The translations under genes and the position numbers were made by a program. From an uncultured Bacteroides sp. (lineage in GTDB: Bacteria; Bacteroidota; Bacteroidia; Bacteroidales; Bacteroidaceae), in assembly GCA_949288715.1 (NCBI GenBank), contig CASELH010000006.1, positions 1 to 64,000 of the forward strand: a stretch of DNA of 64,000 nt, read 5' to 3'. This document shows, piece after piece, positions 17,930 through 26,930 of the stretch. The notes under the pieces are model-generated. The model did no database searches, had not been told where the DNA came from, and was given only the letters and a program-made list of their open reading frames with translations. The stretch's first letter is position 1. Every line of letters begins with the position of its first letter.

Positions 17930-19006
17930 TTATCGTAAACGATGTATCAAGCCATAGCCATTCGTCATATTGCGCCTCCTTTCCCTGATTTCCTCCAACG
18001 TCTGCAAATCTCCGATAGAAGGCATCTCATGCGTCTTCGCATCCTCCAGAAATTTCCAGGCATAGGATGAGGCAATCACCGAATCGCGCATCACCGGCAA
18101 GCCGGGATGGAATGTTCCCGTCCGCACAGAGTCGGCAAAACGGTCGCAAAGCACATCAATATTTTTCCCACCATAAGGCCGTTCAATCCGGCAAGTCTCA
18201 TTGACTCCCCGCAAATCCACTACAGCCGTCTTAAAGTCGTGCGTCATCCGGGCTATGCCTTTCGTTCCGATGATATCCACATAAGAATTGTGCGTCTGGT
18301 CTTTGGACAACTGCCCATACACAAAGCCTTGGGTGATATCGAAAACCACCCCGTTTTCAAATGTGCCATGGCACTGCAGCCACCAAGGCTCAGGATAACT
18401 CCACATGCGAATGGCCTGGGCATGCCACGTCTTATACTCGCACCCTGCATACCAACGGGCCAAATCGACATAGTGCATGCCACAGTCGTGGAAGGCAGGC
18501 CCCTCATACTCATGCCCCTCGCCCGGAGCCAGTCCCGGCGTCATGTGGCAGATGCGTATAATAGCCAGCTCGCCTATCTCCCCACTCCGGATAAACTCAC
18601 GAATCGTGTTATGATACCATGAACTACGCAGATAGAGGTTGACGGTGACAAACAACGAAGAGCCTTCCACGCAACGTACTGCCTCCCATTCATGCTCAAT
18701 GGTGTCGGCTACGGGTTTCTCAGACAAGATGTGCTTTCCATGCGCTACCGCCTCCCGGATTTGGCGCAGGCGGGCATCAGCCAATGTAAACAAGCCGACC
18801 ACCTGCACCTCAGCATCCTCAAAAACCTCCCTTTCGTCTGATACAATACGGGAATGGGGAGACTTCCGCTGGGCCAACTCGCGCGCCACAGGGTCTGTAT
18901 CGCAAATGTAGGCCACCTCCCACTTATCGCTTTTCAACATTTCATCCAGGTAAAAGCCACCCATACGGCCAAAACCTATTATCCCTACTTTTATCCGATG
19001 ATTCAT
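17930..19006 (-). CDS. Cytosolic Gfo/Idh/MocA family oxidoreductase
   Basis: The 358-residue protein starts directly with the Rossmann fold (HRIKVGIIGFGRMGGFYLDE) and has no signal peptide, so it should be cytosolic. The NAD(P)-binding GxGxxG and the family motif SEKPVAD (about 95) are present. The second domain contains GEIGELAIIRICHMTPGLAP and FHDCGMHYVDLARWYAG, the latter with the Asp and His expected near the active site in inositol or sugar dehydrogenases. It follows the GH127-type gene by 83 bp in the same direction and ends just before a terminator, so these two probably form an operon. The likely role is NAD(P)-linked oxidation or reduction of a sugar released by that glycosidase. The substrate is unknown. 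Confidence 0.88.
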   Translation of the reverse strand: MNHRIKVGIIGFGRMGGFYLDEMLKSDKWEVAYICDTDPVARELAQRKSPHSRIVSDEREVFEDAEVQVVGLFTLADARLRQIREAVAHGKHILSEKPVADTIEHEWEAVRCVEGSSLFVTVNLYLRSSWYHNTIREFIRSGEIGELAIIRICHMTPGLAPGEGHEYEGPAFHDCGMHYVDLARWYAGCEYKTWHAQAIRMWSYPEPWWLQCHGTFENGVVFDITQGFVYGQLSKDQTHNSYVDIIGTKGIARMTHDFKTAVVDLRGVNETCRIERPYGGKNIDVLCDRFADSVRTGTFHPGLPVMRDSVIASSYAWKFLEDAKTHEMPSIGDLQTLEEIRERRRNMTNGYGLIHRLR

Positions 19007-19089
19007 ATTATTTCACTTTTTTCCGTTCCTTATTACGATATCTCAAGCGGGGCTGCAAAGGCATGCAGCGGCCAGCTGCCAGCCTTCAA

Positions 19090-21195
19090 TCAGCGACTGT
19101 AAACCGGGAAGGTCGTGAGGCGCAACGTCGTGCTGCCATAAGGCACAAGTTCAATGGTCTGCGCACTACCCTCCTCGGCCACAAAACGTTCGGGCAATGC
19201 CGGCGTAAACCTGTCATCAACCAATGTCCAGCCCTTGACACCTACCACCGGCACTTCTATCGTCACAGGGCTTTGCCCCAAGTCAAAGGGGAAGCCTGTG
19301 CGCTCATGTTTCTTCACATGAATCTCATCCAGCCTGCTTGCATCCAAGGCATAATTCCACTTCCCGGCCGGCGTCATGCTCCAACTTTTAAAGTCGGGAT
19401 TGCCGGACACCTTTCCAGCCAGGTTTTCATAAACCTTCGTGTCTTCCTCCACCTCAGCCGGAATAGGGTAAGCGTAAAGTATGGGCCCGCGCTCTACATA
19501 CATGCCGTATACCGGATTCTCGCAAACCTTGACCTCCATCGGCAAAGAGATGGAGAACACTTCGCCCGACGTCCACTCCTTGCTGACAGTCTTGAAGCCC
19601 GCCTCTTCCTTGGTGCACCAGCCGGGAATGCGATAGGTGAAATCCATTGCTTGCTTACTGTTGATTTCCTTACCATCCTTATAGAAGCGGAAAATGAAGT
19701 CTATCTTTTCCTCAAAGGGGTAGTTGGTCTGTTCTTCTATCTTTACTACTGTTCCATCCGGCAAAGTGTATTCCACAGAACTGGGGCCATACAACGCCGC
19801 AACCGGCTGGCCTTTCTTGTCCTTCATCCACATGCGTGCCACGTAGTTGGGCATGTAGCGGTGCAGGTTTCCTATGCAACATTCCGTCTCATGAATAGGC
19901 CGGTAGGCCATCCACGTCAAGCCATACTTAAAGCCGTTGTGGTTGGAGTTTCCGGTTGCGATAAACTGGTTGGGACAAGAGAAATATTGCATGCTCTTAA
20001 AGTCTTTCGTAATGGCGCCCAACGCCGCATTGAACATAGCCTTCTCAATCCGGTCGGCCCACTGGCCATCGCCGGTTGCCATGAGGTAGTAGCCCATTGT
20101 CCAGGTGTAATCGGCAATGTCGCACGTCTCATGGCTGGCCAATGCATCATTGCCGGCCAATGCCTCCGAGCTGGAGTTGACCCCGTCGGCCAGCATATTG
20201 GCTTTTTCCATCTTATAATCGGCCTTCAACGCAGCCTTCAGGTATTCCTCCTTGCCTGTATATTCGTAAAGCAGCATCGGCACTTTCATCAGCTCGTTCA
20301 TCGTAACGCCATGCATGTGGAACTCCGAGTCGTCCAGGCAATTCTCCTGCGTCAGCTCCGAGCCGTCCTGCGCCCAGGCATCTTCGGCCAGCTTCAGCAA
20401 CCGGGGATTCTTGGTGATGGAATAAGTCCAAAGAATGCCCTCCACATTCACCAAGAAGCGGTCTTTGCCCAGCTCTTCCACAGAGTAAGAGAGGTAATTT
20501 TTTTCCAAAGCCTGGGGGATGCGTGCATCGCCTGTGGCTTCATAATAGGCCTTCAAGGCACGGAAAAATACGGCAAAAGGCCAGGCCATCGAACTAGTCT
20601 CAGGCCCCAGCCGCCCGGCAGGGCGGTCGAACGAGTTGATTTTCAATTGCGTCTCCACGCTTTTCCTCCAGCGTTCGACCATGGCTTGGGCTTTCGGGTC
20701 GGCCGACACTTCGGCACTGAAGCGAGCACCGCGCTTCAACAGGCTATCCACGTCCGCCTGGGTGTAGGGCACACCCAGCTTGGCAGGCAACGGGTGGCTG
20801 AGCACCCAGTCAATGTTCTCCCGCGCGATGGCCAGCAGATGGGCATCGTCAAGCAGAATACCCAGACGGGTCAAACCATCCAGATAGTAGGCTGTCTGCT
20901 CATAGCGCCACCAGTCGGCCCCACGGCTTTCCGAGTCCCGCTCAAGCTCTCCCACCCACAGCTTGGAGTCGAAGGGGTAAGACATGGCTTCGGGATGGCT
21001 GGTAAGGCCGCTATCCTGACGAACTAAAATCTCCTTCAGCCAGCCTTCCGGCTGAATATCGGCATGAAGTCCTTCCCCATAGAGGGCATAGGGTGCCACA
21101 GGTACTTCCGGCTTTGCCTGCCGACTCTCACTTCTCGCGCATGCCATACATACAATGGCTGCGGCACAACATGATATCAACAATGAAACTTTCAT
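19090..21195 (-). CDS. GH127-type (beta-L-arabinofuranosidase family) lipoprotein
   Basis: The 701-residue protein has a short signal with a cysteine at residue 19 (VCMAC), suggesting a lipoprotein. The body is an (alpha/alpha)6-barrel of the DUF1680/GH127 type. In the GH127 enzyme HypBA1 the zinc ligands and nucleophile are a Glu, a Cys and a Cys-Cys pair. Here Glu356 and Cys358 (SHETCD) and Cys439-Cys440 (HETECC) occupy the matching spacing. This supports a catalytically competent thiol-based glycosidase. Related families (GH146 and others) share the fold, so beta-L-arabinofuranosidase is the best guess but not proven. It is the first gene of a two-gene leftward unit with a Gfo/Idh/MocA oxidoreductase. 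A large open frame on the opposite strand over this gene is a shadow. Confidence 0.87.
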   Translation of the reverse strand: MKVSLLISCCAAAIVCMACARSESRQAKPEVPVAPYALYGEGLHADIQPEGWLKEILVRQDSGLTSHPEAMSYPFDSKLWVGELERDSESRGADWWRYEQTAYYLDGLTRLGILLDDAHLLAIARENIDWVLSHPLPAKLGVPYTQADVDSLLKRGARFSAEVSADPKAQAMVERWRKSVETQLKINSFDRPAGRLGPETSSMAWPFAVFFRALKAYYEATGDARIPQALEKNYLSYSVEELGKDRFLVNVEGILWTYSITKNPRLLKLAEDAWAQDGSELTQENCLDDSEFHMHGVTMNELMKVPMLLYEYTGKEEYLKAALKADYKMEKANMLADGVNSSSEALAGNDALASHETCDIADYTWTMGYYLMATGDGQWADRIEKAMFNAALGAITKDFKSMQYFSCPNQFIATGNSNHNGFKYGLTWMAYRPIHETECCIGNLHRYMPNYVARMWMKDKKGQPVAALYGPSSVEYTLPDGTVVKIEEQTNYPFEEKIDFIFRFYKDGKEINSKQAMDFTYRIPGWCTKEEAGFKTVSKEWTSGEVFSISLPMEVKVCENPVYGMYVERGPILYAYPIPAEVEEDTKVYENLAGKVSGNPDFKSWSMTPAGKWNYALDASRLDEIHVKKHERTGFPFDLGQSPVTIEVPVVGVKGWTLVDDRFTPALPERFVAEEGSAQTIELVPYGSTTLRLTTFPVYSR

Positions 21196-21473
21196 CTTAT
21201 CATTACTTTATTTTGTTTTTGGCAAAATTAAGCAGAGAGCAAAGCATTCTTTTTACAAAACCATCTCATTTATTGTCGGAATGCTATCAAAATATAGTCC
21301 TATGCCACATTGCTACCGAACATGACGCAGCTAAATGAATGTTGATACAAAATTGAATGCATCTCTTGATGCAACTTCATACCCATTTCGACATCCATCC
21401 AAGCACGACCTACCCTCCTCTTGGTTTGTCCGCTCTTTTTCCTTTCCATAAGGCAAACGGGCAAAAGGAGCAG

Positions 21474-21517
21474 GTAAGGAGCGGGTAAGGAGTTGGTAAG
21501 GAGCTGGTATGCGGCAG
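21474..21517. repeat. 11-bp direct repeats, locus C
   Basis: Three near-identical 11-mers (GTAAGGAGCGG, GTAAGGAGTTG, GTAAGGAGCTG) and a decayed fourth (GTATGCGGCAG) run head to tail. The period is half of the 22 bp seen at other intergenic arrays in this window. Unlike most of those, these units are not palindromic. Confidence 0.75.
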
Positions 21518-21582
21518 GTTTGTAAAAAACGATTTTAATACAATTTCGCACTTACCTATGGCTACTTTGCATCAAAATGGGC

Positions 21583-21590
21583 TACCTTTG
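21583..21590 (+). promoter_or_regulatory. Candidate -7 element for DUF1573 gene
   Basis: TACCTTTG followed by GC matches the Bacteroidales -7 consensus and lies 30 bp before the ATG at 21620. No good TTTG is found at the usual -33 distance. Confidence 0.5.
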
Positions 21591-21619
21591 CAACGGAATA
21601 AAACAGAAGAAAAAGAATC

Positions 21620-22012
21620 ATGAAGAAAATCGTACTCTGCTTAATGATGATGATGGCAGGCCTCAGCTACGTTTCGGCGCAGGCAAAGGCGGACATCAAG
21701 TTTGATAAGACCACGCACAACTTCGGCACCATGCCGGTAGATACCGGGGCGGTGGCATGCACTTTTACGTTTACCAACGTGGGTGATGCGCCGCTGGTCA
21801 TCCACCAGGCGTGGGCTTCGTGTGGATGCACCGTGCCCGAATATACGCAAGAACCGGTGCTCCCGGGCAAAACGGGCACTATCAATGTAACGTACAAGGG
21901 CAATGGCCTGTCGGGGCATTTCCATAAGAGCGTCACAGTGTACACCAACGGAAAGACCGACACGGTGCGGCTGTATATAGAGGGTGACTTGATTCGCACA
22001 AAAGAAAAATAA
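21620..22012 (+). CDS. DUF1573 periplasmic protein
   Basis: The 130-residue protein has a signal peptide (KKIVLCLMMMMAGLSYVSAQ) and one DUF1573 immunoglobulin-like domain. Family marks are IKFDKTTHNFGTMPVDTG, FTFTNVGDAPLVI and the conserved ASCGCTVPEY with its paired cysteines. The domain resembles the ASH/MSP-type Ig domains of envelope proteins. Its biochemical role is unknown; it is very common in Bacteroidetes. It is monocistronic here, with its own candidate promoter and a strong terminator just after the stop. Confidence 0.9.
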   Translation: MKKIVLCLMMMMAGLSYVSAQAKADIKFDKTTHNFGTMPVDTGAVACTFTFTNVGDAPLVIHQAWASCGCTVPEYTQEPVLPGKTGTINVTYKGNGLSGHFHKSVTVYTNGKTDTVRLYIEGDLIRTKEK

Positions 22013-22034
22013 TAGGGCAAAAATGCAGAAATGA

Positions 22035-22066
22035 GGGAGAATCTTTCGGGATTCTCCCATTTTTTT
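22035..22066 (+). terminator. Rho-independent terminator after DUF1573 gene
   Basis: GGGAGAAT (22035-22042) pairs with ATTCTCCC (22051-22058), closed further by one C-G pair, and is followed by A and seven T. It separates DUF1573 from the OPT transporter. It also argues against the longer OPT start, which would run through it. Confidence 0.88.
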
Positions 22067-22120
22067 GCTTTCTTTGGACGTTTTTTATACACACGTCATA
22101 ACCATAAACGACATAAAGCG

Positions 22121-24121
22121 ATGAAACAAGAAGAAGGAGAACAATTTACCGGCTTGCCGGAGAATGCATTCCGCGAACTGAAACCCGGCGAGGTGTACAA
22201 CCCGCTGATGAGCCCCGACAAGCAATATCCGGAGGTGAACGTCTGGTCGGTGTCGTGGGGCATCTGCATGGCCATCCTGTTTTCGGCCGCAGCAGCCTTT
22301 CTGGGGCTGAAGGTGGGCCAGGTGTTCGAGGCAGCCATCCCCATAGCCATCATTGCCGTGGGCGTATCGGGAGCTGCCAAGCGGAAGGCTGCGCTGGGCG
22401 AGAACGTCATCATTCAGTCCATCGGCGCCAGCTCGGGCGTCATCGTGGCGGGAGCCATCTTTACCCTGCCTGCGCTGTACATTTTGCAAGAGAGCTATCC
22501 GGAGGAGATTACGGTGACCTTCCTGCAGGTATTCATCAGCTCGCTGCTGGGCGGGGTGCTGGGCATTCTTTTCCTCATCCCCTTCCGCAAGTATTTTGTG
22601 AGCGACATGCACGGCAAGTATCCTTTCCCTGAGGCCACGGCCACTACGCAGGTGCTGGTGTCGGGCGAAAAGGGAGGCAGCCAGGCCAAACCCCTGCTCA
22701 TGGCGGGCATTGTGGGTGGCTTGTATGACTTCATCCTGGGCACCTTCGGCTGGTGGAACGAGAACTTCACTACCCGCTTCTGCGCCTGGGGCGAAATGCT
22801 GGCCGAAAAGGCGAAGCTGGTGTTTAAGGTCAACGTGGGCGCTGCCGTATTGGGCTTAGGATATATTGTGGGACTGAAGTATGCCGCCATCATCTGCGCC
22901 GGCTCGCTGGCCGTGTGGTGGGTATTGATACCCGGCATGTCGTTGCTCTTCGGCGACTGTGTATTGAACCAATGGAATCCCGAGATAACGGCTACCGTGG
23001 GCAGCATGTCGCCGGAGGAGATTTTCAACAACTATGCCAAGAGCATTGGCATCGGCGGCATTGCCATGGCGGGCATCATAGGCATCGTGAAGTCGTGGAG
23101 CATCATCAAGAGTGCCGTAGGCCTGGCGTCCAAGGAAATGTTTGGCAAAGGCAAGGCCAATGCAATAGAAAGACGCACGCAACGCGATATCCCGATGAAG
23201 GTCATTGCCATCGGCTCTATTCTTACGCTGGTGCTGGTATTCCTGTTCTTCTACTTCGACGTGATGCAAGGCAACCTGCTCCACACGGTGGTGGCCATTT
23301 TGCTGGTAGCAGCCATCTCCTTCCTGTTCACCACCGTAGCGGCCAATGCCATTGCCATTGTGGGCACCAACCCCGTGTCGGGCATGACACTGATGACACT
23401 TATCCTGGCCTCCGTCATCATGGTGGCTGTGGGGTTGAGAGGCCCCGGCGGCATGGTGGCTGCCCTCATTATGGGCGGCGTGGTGTGCACGGCCTTGTCC
23501 ATGGCAGGCGGATTCATTACCGACCTGAAGATAGGCTATTGGCTGGGCAGCACGCCCGCCAAGCAACAGACGTGGAAATTCCTGGGCACCATTGTGTCGG
23601 CTGCCACGGTGGGCGGGGTGATGATTATACTGAACAAGGCATACGGCTTTACCAGCGGTGAACTGGCAGCCCCGCAAGCCAACGCCATGGCGGCCGTCAT
23701 TAAGCCGCTCATGACGGGTGTGGGCGCTCCTTGGCTGCTCTACGGCATCGGCGCGGTGCTGGCCATCGTGCTTACCTTCTTCCGCATACCGGCACTGGCT
23801 TTCGCGCTGGGCATGTTCATCAATCTGGAACTGAACATCCCGCTGCTTGTAGGAGGCGCCATCAATTGGTATGTCACCACGCGCAGCAAGGATGCCGCCC
23901 TCAACGCAGCCCGTGGGGAGAAAGGCACGCTCATCGCTTCCGGCTTCATTGCAGGAGGCGCCCTGATGGGGGTAGTGAGCGCGGCTTTGCGCTTTGCCCA
24001 GGTAAACCTGGTACAAGACGAGTGGCTGGCCAACAGCTGGTCTGAGGTAGTGGCGCTCGGCGTGTACATCCTGCTGATAGCCTTCTTTATCAAAGCAGCC
24101 ATGAAAGTCCAGAAAAACTAA
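22121..24121 (+). CDS. OPT-family oligopeptide transporter
   Basis: The 666-residue integral membrane protein has more than a dozen hydrophobic segments. Family motifs include NVWSVSWGICMAILFSAAAA near the N-terminus, SIGASSGVIVAGAIFTLPAL, GGVLGILFLIPFRKYF and YPFPEATATTQVL. OPT proteins are proton-coupled importers of oligopeptides or metal-siderophore complexes. Bacterial members are mostly uncharacterised. An upstream in-frame codon at 22031 exists, but that extension overlaps the preceding terminator hairpin. The ATG at 22121 (KQEEGEQFTGLPENAF follows) is therefore taken. The next gene starts 18 bp downstream, so co-transcription is likely. Confidence 0.9.
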   Translation: MKQEEGEQFTGLPENAFRELKPGEVYNPLMSPDKQYPEVNVWSVSWGICMAILFSAAAAFLGLKVGQVFEAAIPIAIIAVGVSGAAKRKAALGENVIIQSIGASSGVIVAGAIFTLPALYILQESYPEEITVTFLQVFISSLLGGVLGILFLIPFRKYFVSDMHGKYPFPEATATTQVLVSGEKGGSQAKPLLMAGIVGGLYDFILGTFGWWNENFTTRFCAWGEMLAEKAKLVFKVNVGAAVLGLGYIVGLKYAAIICAGSLAVWWVLIPGMSLLFGDCVLNQWNPEITATVGSMSPEEIFNNYAKSIGIGGIAMAGIIGIVKSWSIIKSAVGLASKEMFGKGKANAIERRTQRDIPMKVIAIGSILTLVLVFLFFYFDVMQGNLLHTVVAILLVAAISFLFTTVAANAIAIVGTNPVSGMTLMTLILASVIMVAVGLRGPGGMVAALIMGGVVCTALSMAGGFITDLKIGYWLGSTPAKQQTWKFLGTIVSAATVGGVMIILNKAYGFTSGELAAPQANAMAAVIKPLMTGVGAPWLLYGIGAVLAIVLTFFRIPALAFALGMFINLELNIPLLVGGAINWYVTTRSKDAALNAARGEKGTLIASGFIAGGALMGVVSAALRFAQVNLVQDEWLANSWSEVVALGVYILLIAFFIKAAMKVQKN

Positions 24122-24139
24122 CCAAGCTTTTTACAGGAA

Positions 24140-25012
24140 ATGAAGTCTACACTATTTACATTAGCCTTATTATTGCTTACCTCTATGCTTTCCGCCCAAC
24201 AACGTATAGAGATGCCGCTTTGGCCCAACGGCGCGCCCAACGACAACGGGCTGACGCCCAAGGACGAGAACGGAGATGCCAACTTTCTGAACCTGGTGGC
24301 CAATACCTCCGCATCCATCACGGTATACAAAGCCGACAAGCCGAACGGCATGGCCATCGTCATGTGTCCCGGAGGCGGATACTGGGGCGTGGCCTTGGGG
24401 CATGAGGGACACGACATGGCCTCGTGGCTCAACGCCCAAGGCATCACCTACGTCGTGCTAAAGTACCGCATGCCCAACGGGCATCATGAGATTCCCCTGA
24501 ACGATGCCGAGCAGGCCATGCGCCTGGTGCGTGCCAATGCCGCCGACTGGGGCATCAATCCCCGGCGGGTAGGCATTATGGGCGCTTCGGCGGGAGGGCA
24601 CCTAGCAGCATCGCTCGCTACCCTATATGGCAGCCAAGAGACGAAGCCCGACTTCCAGATATTGTTTTACCCCGTCATCAGCATGGATGCCGCCATCACC
24701 CACCAAGGCTCGCGCGACAACCTGCTGGGAAAGCATCCTTCAGAAGAATTGGTACGCCGCTATTCACTTGAGCAACAAGTTGACGAAAATACCCCGCAGG
24801 CTTTCATCATGCTGTCGGCAGACGACGATGCAGTGCCGCCAGCCAACAGCATGCGATACATACAGGCCTTGCTGGAGCACAAAGTGCCGACGAGCCTGCA
24901 CATGTATCCCACGGGAGGACACGGATGGGGTTTCCGCGACAGCTTCATCTACAAGCGCCAATGGACGGGCGAGCTGGAGAAATGGCTGCGCGAAGGCATC
25001 CGGTGGGAATGA
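24140..25012 (+). CDS. Secreted alpha/beta-hydrolase (esterase/lipase family)
   Basis: The 290-residue protein has a signal peptide (KSTLFTLALLLLTSMLSAQ). It shows an alpha/beta-hydrolase fold of the acetyl-esterase/BD-FAE-like type. There is an oxyanion-hole region MCPGGGYWGVALGHEGHD, the nucleophile elbow GASAGG (Ser150), an acidic residue in SADDDAVPP, and the catalytic His in TGGHGWGF. Such enzymes remove acetyl or other ester groups from plant-type polysaccharides, although generic esterase activity is also possible. It lies between the OPT transporter and DUF1460 genes, all rightward, and not inside a PUL. The substrate is therefore open. Confidence 0.88.
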   Translation: MKSTLFTLALLLLTSMLSAQQRIEMPLWPNGAPNDNGLTPKDENGDANFLNLVANTSASITVYKADKPNGMAIVMCPGGGYWGVALGHEGHDMASWLNAQGITYVVLKYRMPNGHHEIPLNDAEQAMRLVRANAADWGINPRRVGIMGASAGGHLAASLATLYGSQETKPDFQILFYPVISMDAAITHQGSRDNLLGKHPSEELVRRYSLEQQVDENTPQAFIMLSADDDAVPPANSMRYIQALLEHKVPTSLHMYPTGGHGWGFRDSFIYKRQWTGELEKWLREGIRWE

Positions 25013-25059
25013 CCCCCGTAGACAGACAATACCATTATTTATAAAATGCTAATAAGACA

Positions 25060-25854
25060 ATGAAAACAATCACTAAAACCCTCTTCACCCTGCTCGGAGC
25101 TTTGGCCTTCGGCCTGCAAGCCGGGGCACAGGATGTGGACGACACCGTGCTGAAGAACGGACTGAACTACTTGAACACTCCCTACGTGGCTCACGTGCTG
25201 GACAATGCCAATGGGCCGGAAGAACTTATCCTGAACTGCGATGAGCTGGACTGCCAGACGTTTGTGGAGTATGTCTTGGCCGAATCGCTCTGCCCCAAGC
25301 TGGCAAATGGAGACATATCGGAAAGCACCTTTGCCGACAAGGTGCAACAATTGCGCTACCGCAACGGCCGGATTGACGGCTATGCCTCGCGCCTGCACTA
25401 TGTGACCGACTGGATAAACAACGCCGTGCGCCAGGACATCCTCGAAGACATTACCGCCGAGAAAAGCCCTGCCACCCTTACCATATCCGTAAACTACATG
25501 ACCACGCACCCCAGCCAGTACAAGCCTTTGGCCAACTCGCCGGAAAACGTGGCAAAAATGAAACAGGTGGAGCAGGCTCTGGACGGGCAACAGGTGCACT
25601 ACCTGCCCGAAGACCAGCTGCCCTACAACGGCCTGGCCTGGATTAAGAACGGAGACATCATTGCCATCACCACCAATCGCCCCGGGCTCGACATTGCCCA
25701 CATGGGCATAGCCTTCTACGTGGAAGGCCGGCTGACGCTGCTACATGCCTCGCAAAAGGAAGGCAAAGTGTGCGTATCCACCACCACCCTGCCCCAAATG
25801 CTCAAGAACCATGAGGACTGGACAGGCATACGCGTGCTGCGATTGAAATTATAA
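25060..25854 (+). CDS. DUF1460 amidase-like secreted protein
   Basis: The 264-residue protein has a signal peptide (about 1-23, ending AGAQ) and a single DUF1460 domain, an NlpC/P60-like cysteine hydrolase fold. The likely nucleophile is Cys65 in [11 protein letters not shown], and the His in [13 protein letters not shown] is the probable partner. The conserved [19 protein letters not shown] segment of the family is present. Members are described as N-acetylmuramoyl-L-alanine amidase-like and may process cell-wall peptides. It precedes pyrB by 25 bp in the same direction; a shared transcript is possible but functionally unexplained. Confidence 0.87.
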   Translation: MKTITKTLFTLLGALAFGLQAGAQDVDDTVLKNGLNYLNTPYVAHVLDNANGPEELILNCDELDCQTFVEYVLAESLCPKLANGDISESTFADKVQQLRYRNGRIDGYASRLHYVTDWINNAVRQDILEDITAEKSPATLTISVNYMTTHPSQYKPLANSPENVAKMKQVEQALDGQQVHYLPEDQLPYNGLAWIKNGDIIAITTNRPGLDIAHMGIAFYVEGRLTLLHASQKEGKVCVSTTTLPQMLKNHEDWTGIRVLRLKL

Positions 25855-25879
25855 AAACATCATAAGACATCAACGATAT

Positions 25880-26827
25880 ATGGAAAACAGAAGTTTAGTA
25901 ACCATTGCCGAACACAGCAAGGAGAAAATACTCTACATGCTTGAGATGGCGAAGGAATTTGAGGCACACCCCAACCGCCACCTGCTTTATGGAAAAGTCG
26001 TGGCCACGCTGTTCTTTGAACCCTCCACGCGCACGCGCCTCAGCTTTGAGACCGCCGCCAACCGCCTGGGGGCACGCGTCATAGGCTTCTCCGACCCCAA
26101 GGCCACCAGTTCGTCCAAAGGAGAAACGCTGAAAGATACCATCAAGATGGTGAGCAACTATGCCGACATCATCGTGATGCGGCACTACCTGGAAGGGGCG
26201 GCACGCTATGCCAGCGAGGTGACCGACGTGCCTATAGTAAACGCGGGCGACGGAGCCAACCAGCACCCTTCGCAGACTATGCTCGACCTCTACTCCATCT
26301 ACAAGACGCAAGGCACATTGGAGAACCTGAACATCTTCCTGGTGGGCGACTTGAAATACGGCCGCACAGTGCACTCCCTGCTCATGGCCATGCGCCACTT
26401 CAACCCCACTTTCCACTTCATTGCCCCCAACGAGCTGAAGATGCCCGAGGAATACAAGATATATTGCAGGGAGAACGGCATCCGCTACGTGGAACACAGC
26501 GACTTCACGGAAGAGACCATTGCCGATGCCGACATCCTCTACATGACCCGCGTGCAGCGCGAACGCTTTACCGACCTAATGGAGTATGAACGGGTGAAGA
26601 ACGTGTACATCCTGCGCAACAAGATGCTGGAGCACACGCGCCCCAACCTGCGCATCCTGCACCCACTGCCCCGCGTCAACGAGATTTCGTATGATGTGGA
26701 CGACAACCCCAAGGCTTACTACTTCCAGCAGGCGCAAAACGGGCTGTATGCTCGCGAAGCCATCCTGTGCGACGTGCTGGGCATCACACTGGACGAGGTG
26801 AAGGCCGACTCGAAGGCATGCAAATAA
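25880..26827 (+). CDS. pyrB: Aspartate carbamoyltransferase, catalytic chain
   Basis: The 315-residue enzyme catalyses the committed step of pyrimidine synthesis, carbamoyl phosphate plus aspartate to N-carbamoyl-aspartate. Diagnostic motifs are the carbamoyl-phosphate loop [15 protein letters not shown] (about 48-62), the SSKGET loop with a catalytic Lys, the [12 protein letters not shown] motif and HPLPRVNEI near the C-terminus. Length and order match the pyrB family. The next gene is pyrI, the regulatory chain, so the E. coli-like allosteric holoenzyme is expected. The pyrB-pyrI gap contains a 23-bp repeat array. Confidence 0.97.
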   Translation: MENRSLVTIAEHSKEKILYMLEMAKEFEAHPNRHLLYGKVVATLFFEPSTRTRLSFETAANRLGARVIGFSDPKATSSSKGETLKDTIKMVSNYADIIVMRHYLEGAARYASEVTDVPIVNAGDGANQHPSQTMLDLYSIYKTQGTLENLNIFLVGDLKYGRTVHSLLMAMRHFNPTFHFIAPNELKMPEEYKIYCRENGIRYVEHSDFTEETIADADILYMTRVQRERFTDLMEYERVKNVYILRNKMLEHTRPNLRILHPLPRVNEISYDVDDNPKAYYFQQAQNGLYAREAILCDVLGITLDEVKADSKACK

Positions 26828-26833
26828 AGGCTG

Positions 26834-26910
26834 TAATCTTGGCGACATGCCAAGTAGTAACTTGGAAACATGCCAAGTAGTAATTTGAGGACGCGTCAAG
26901 TAATAACTTA
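26834..26910 (+). repeat. 23-bp palindrome array in the pyrB-pyrI gap, locus D
   Basis: Three units read TAATCTTGGCGACATGCCAAG, TAACTTGGAAACATGCCAAG and TAATTTGAGGACGCGTCAAG, with a partial fourth. Each has inverted arms such as CTTGG/CCAAG. The dyad centres are near 26846, 26869 and 26892, 23 bp apart. If transcribed they would form three short hairpins between two cistrons whose products must be balanced. Confidence 0.85.
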
Positions 26911-26930
26911 ACATGAACAAAAGAAGAACT

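Larger units (their letters stand above)
21196..21619. other. Divergent intergenic region with promoter elements and 11-bp repeats
   Basis: This 424-bp gap lies between the leftward GH127-type gene and the rightward DUF1573 gene. On the minus strand 21230-21223 reads TAATTTTG, a -7-type element 28 bp before the GH127 start. On the plus strand TACCTTTG (21583-21590) precedes the DUF1573 start by about 30 bp. The 11-bp direct repeats at 21474-21517 are listed separately. An 83-codon leftward frame (21551-21300) crosses these repeats and is not considered a gene. Confidence 0.45.

Noticed and set aside
19040..19089. Possible further palindrome array upstream of the second Gfo/Idh gene
   Set aside because: GCTGCA/TGCAGC and CAGCTG dyads are present but their centres are about 15 bp apart, not 22 or 23, and there are only two.
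19063..21027. 654-codon open frame on the plus strand
   Set aside because: Antisense to the GH127-type gene. The sense strand has the conserved Cys/Glu site; the antisense product resembles nothing.
21300..21551. 83-codon leftward frame in the divergent gap
   Set aside because: It crosses the 11-bp repeats, has no family signature and no promoter in the right place.
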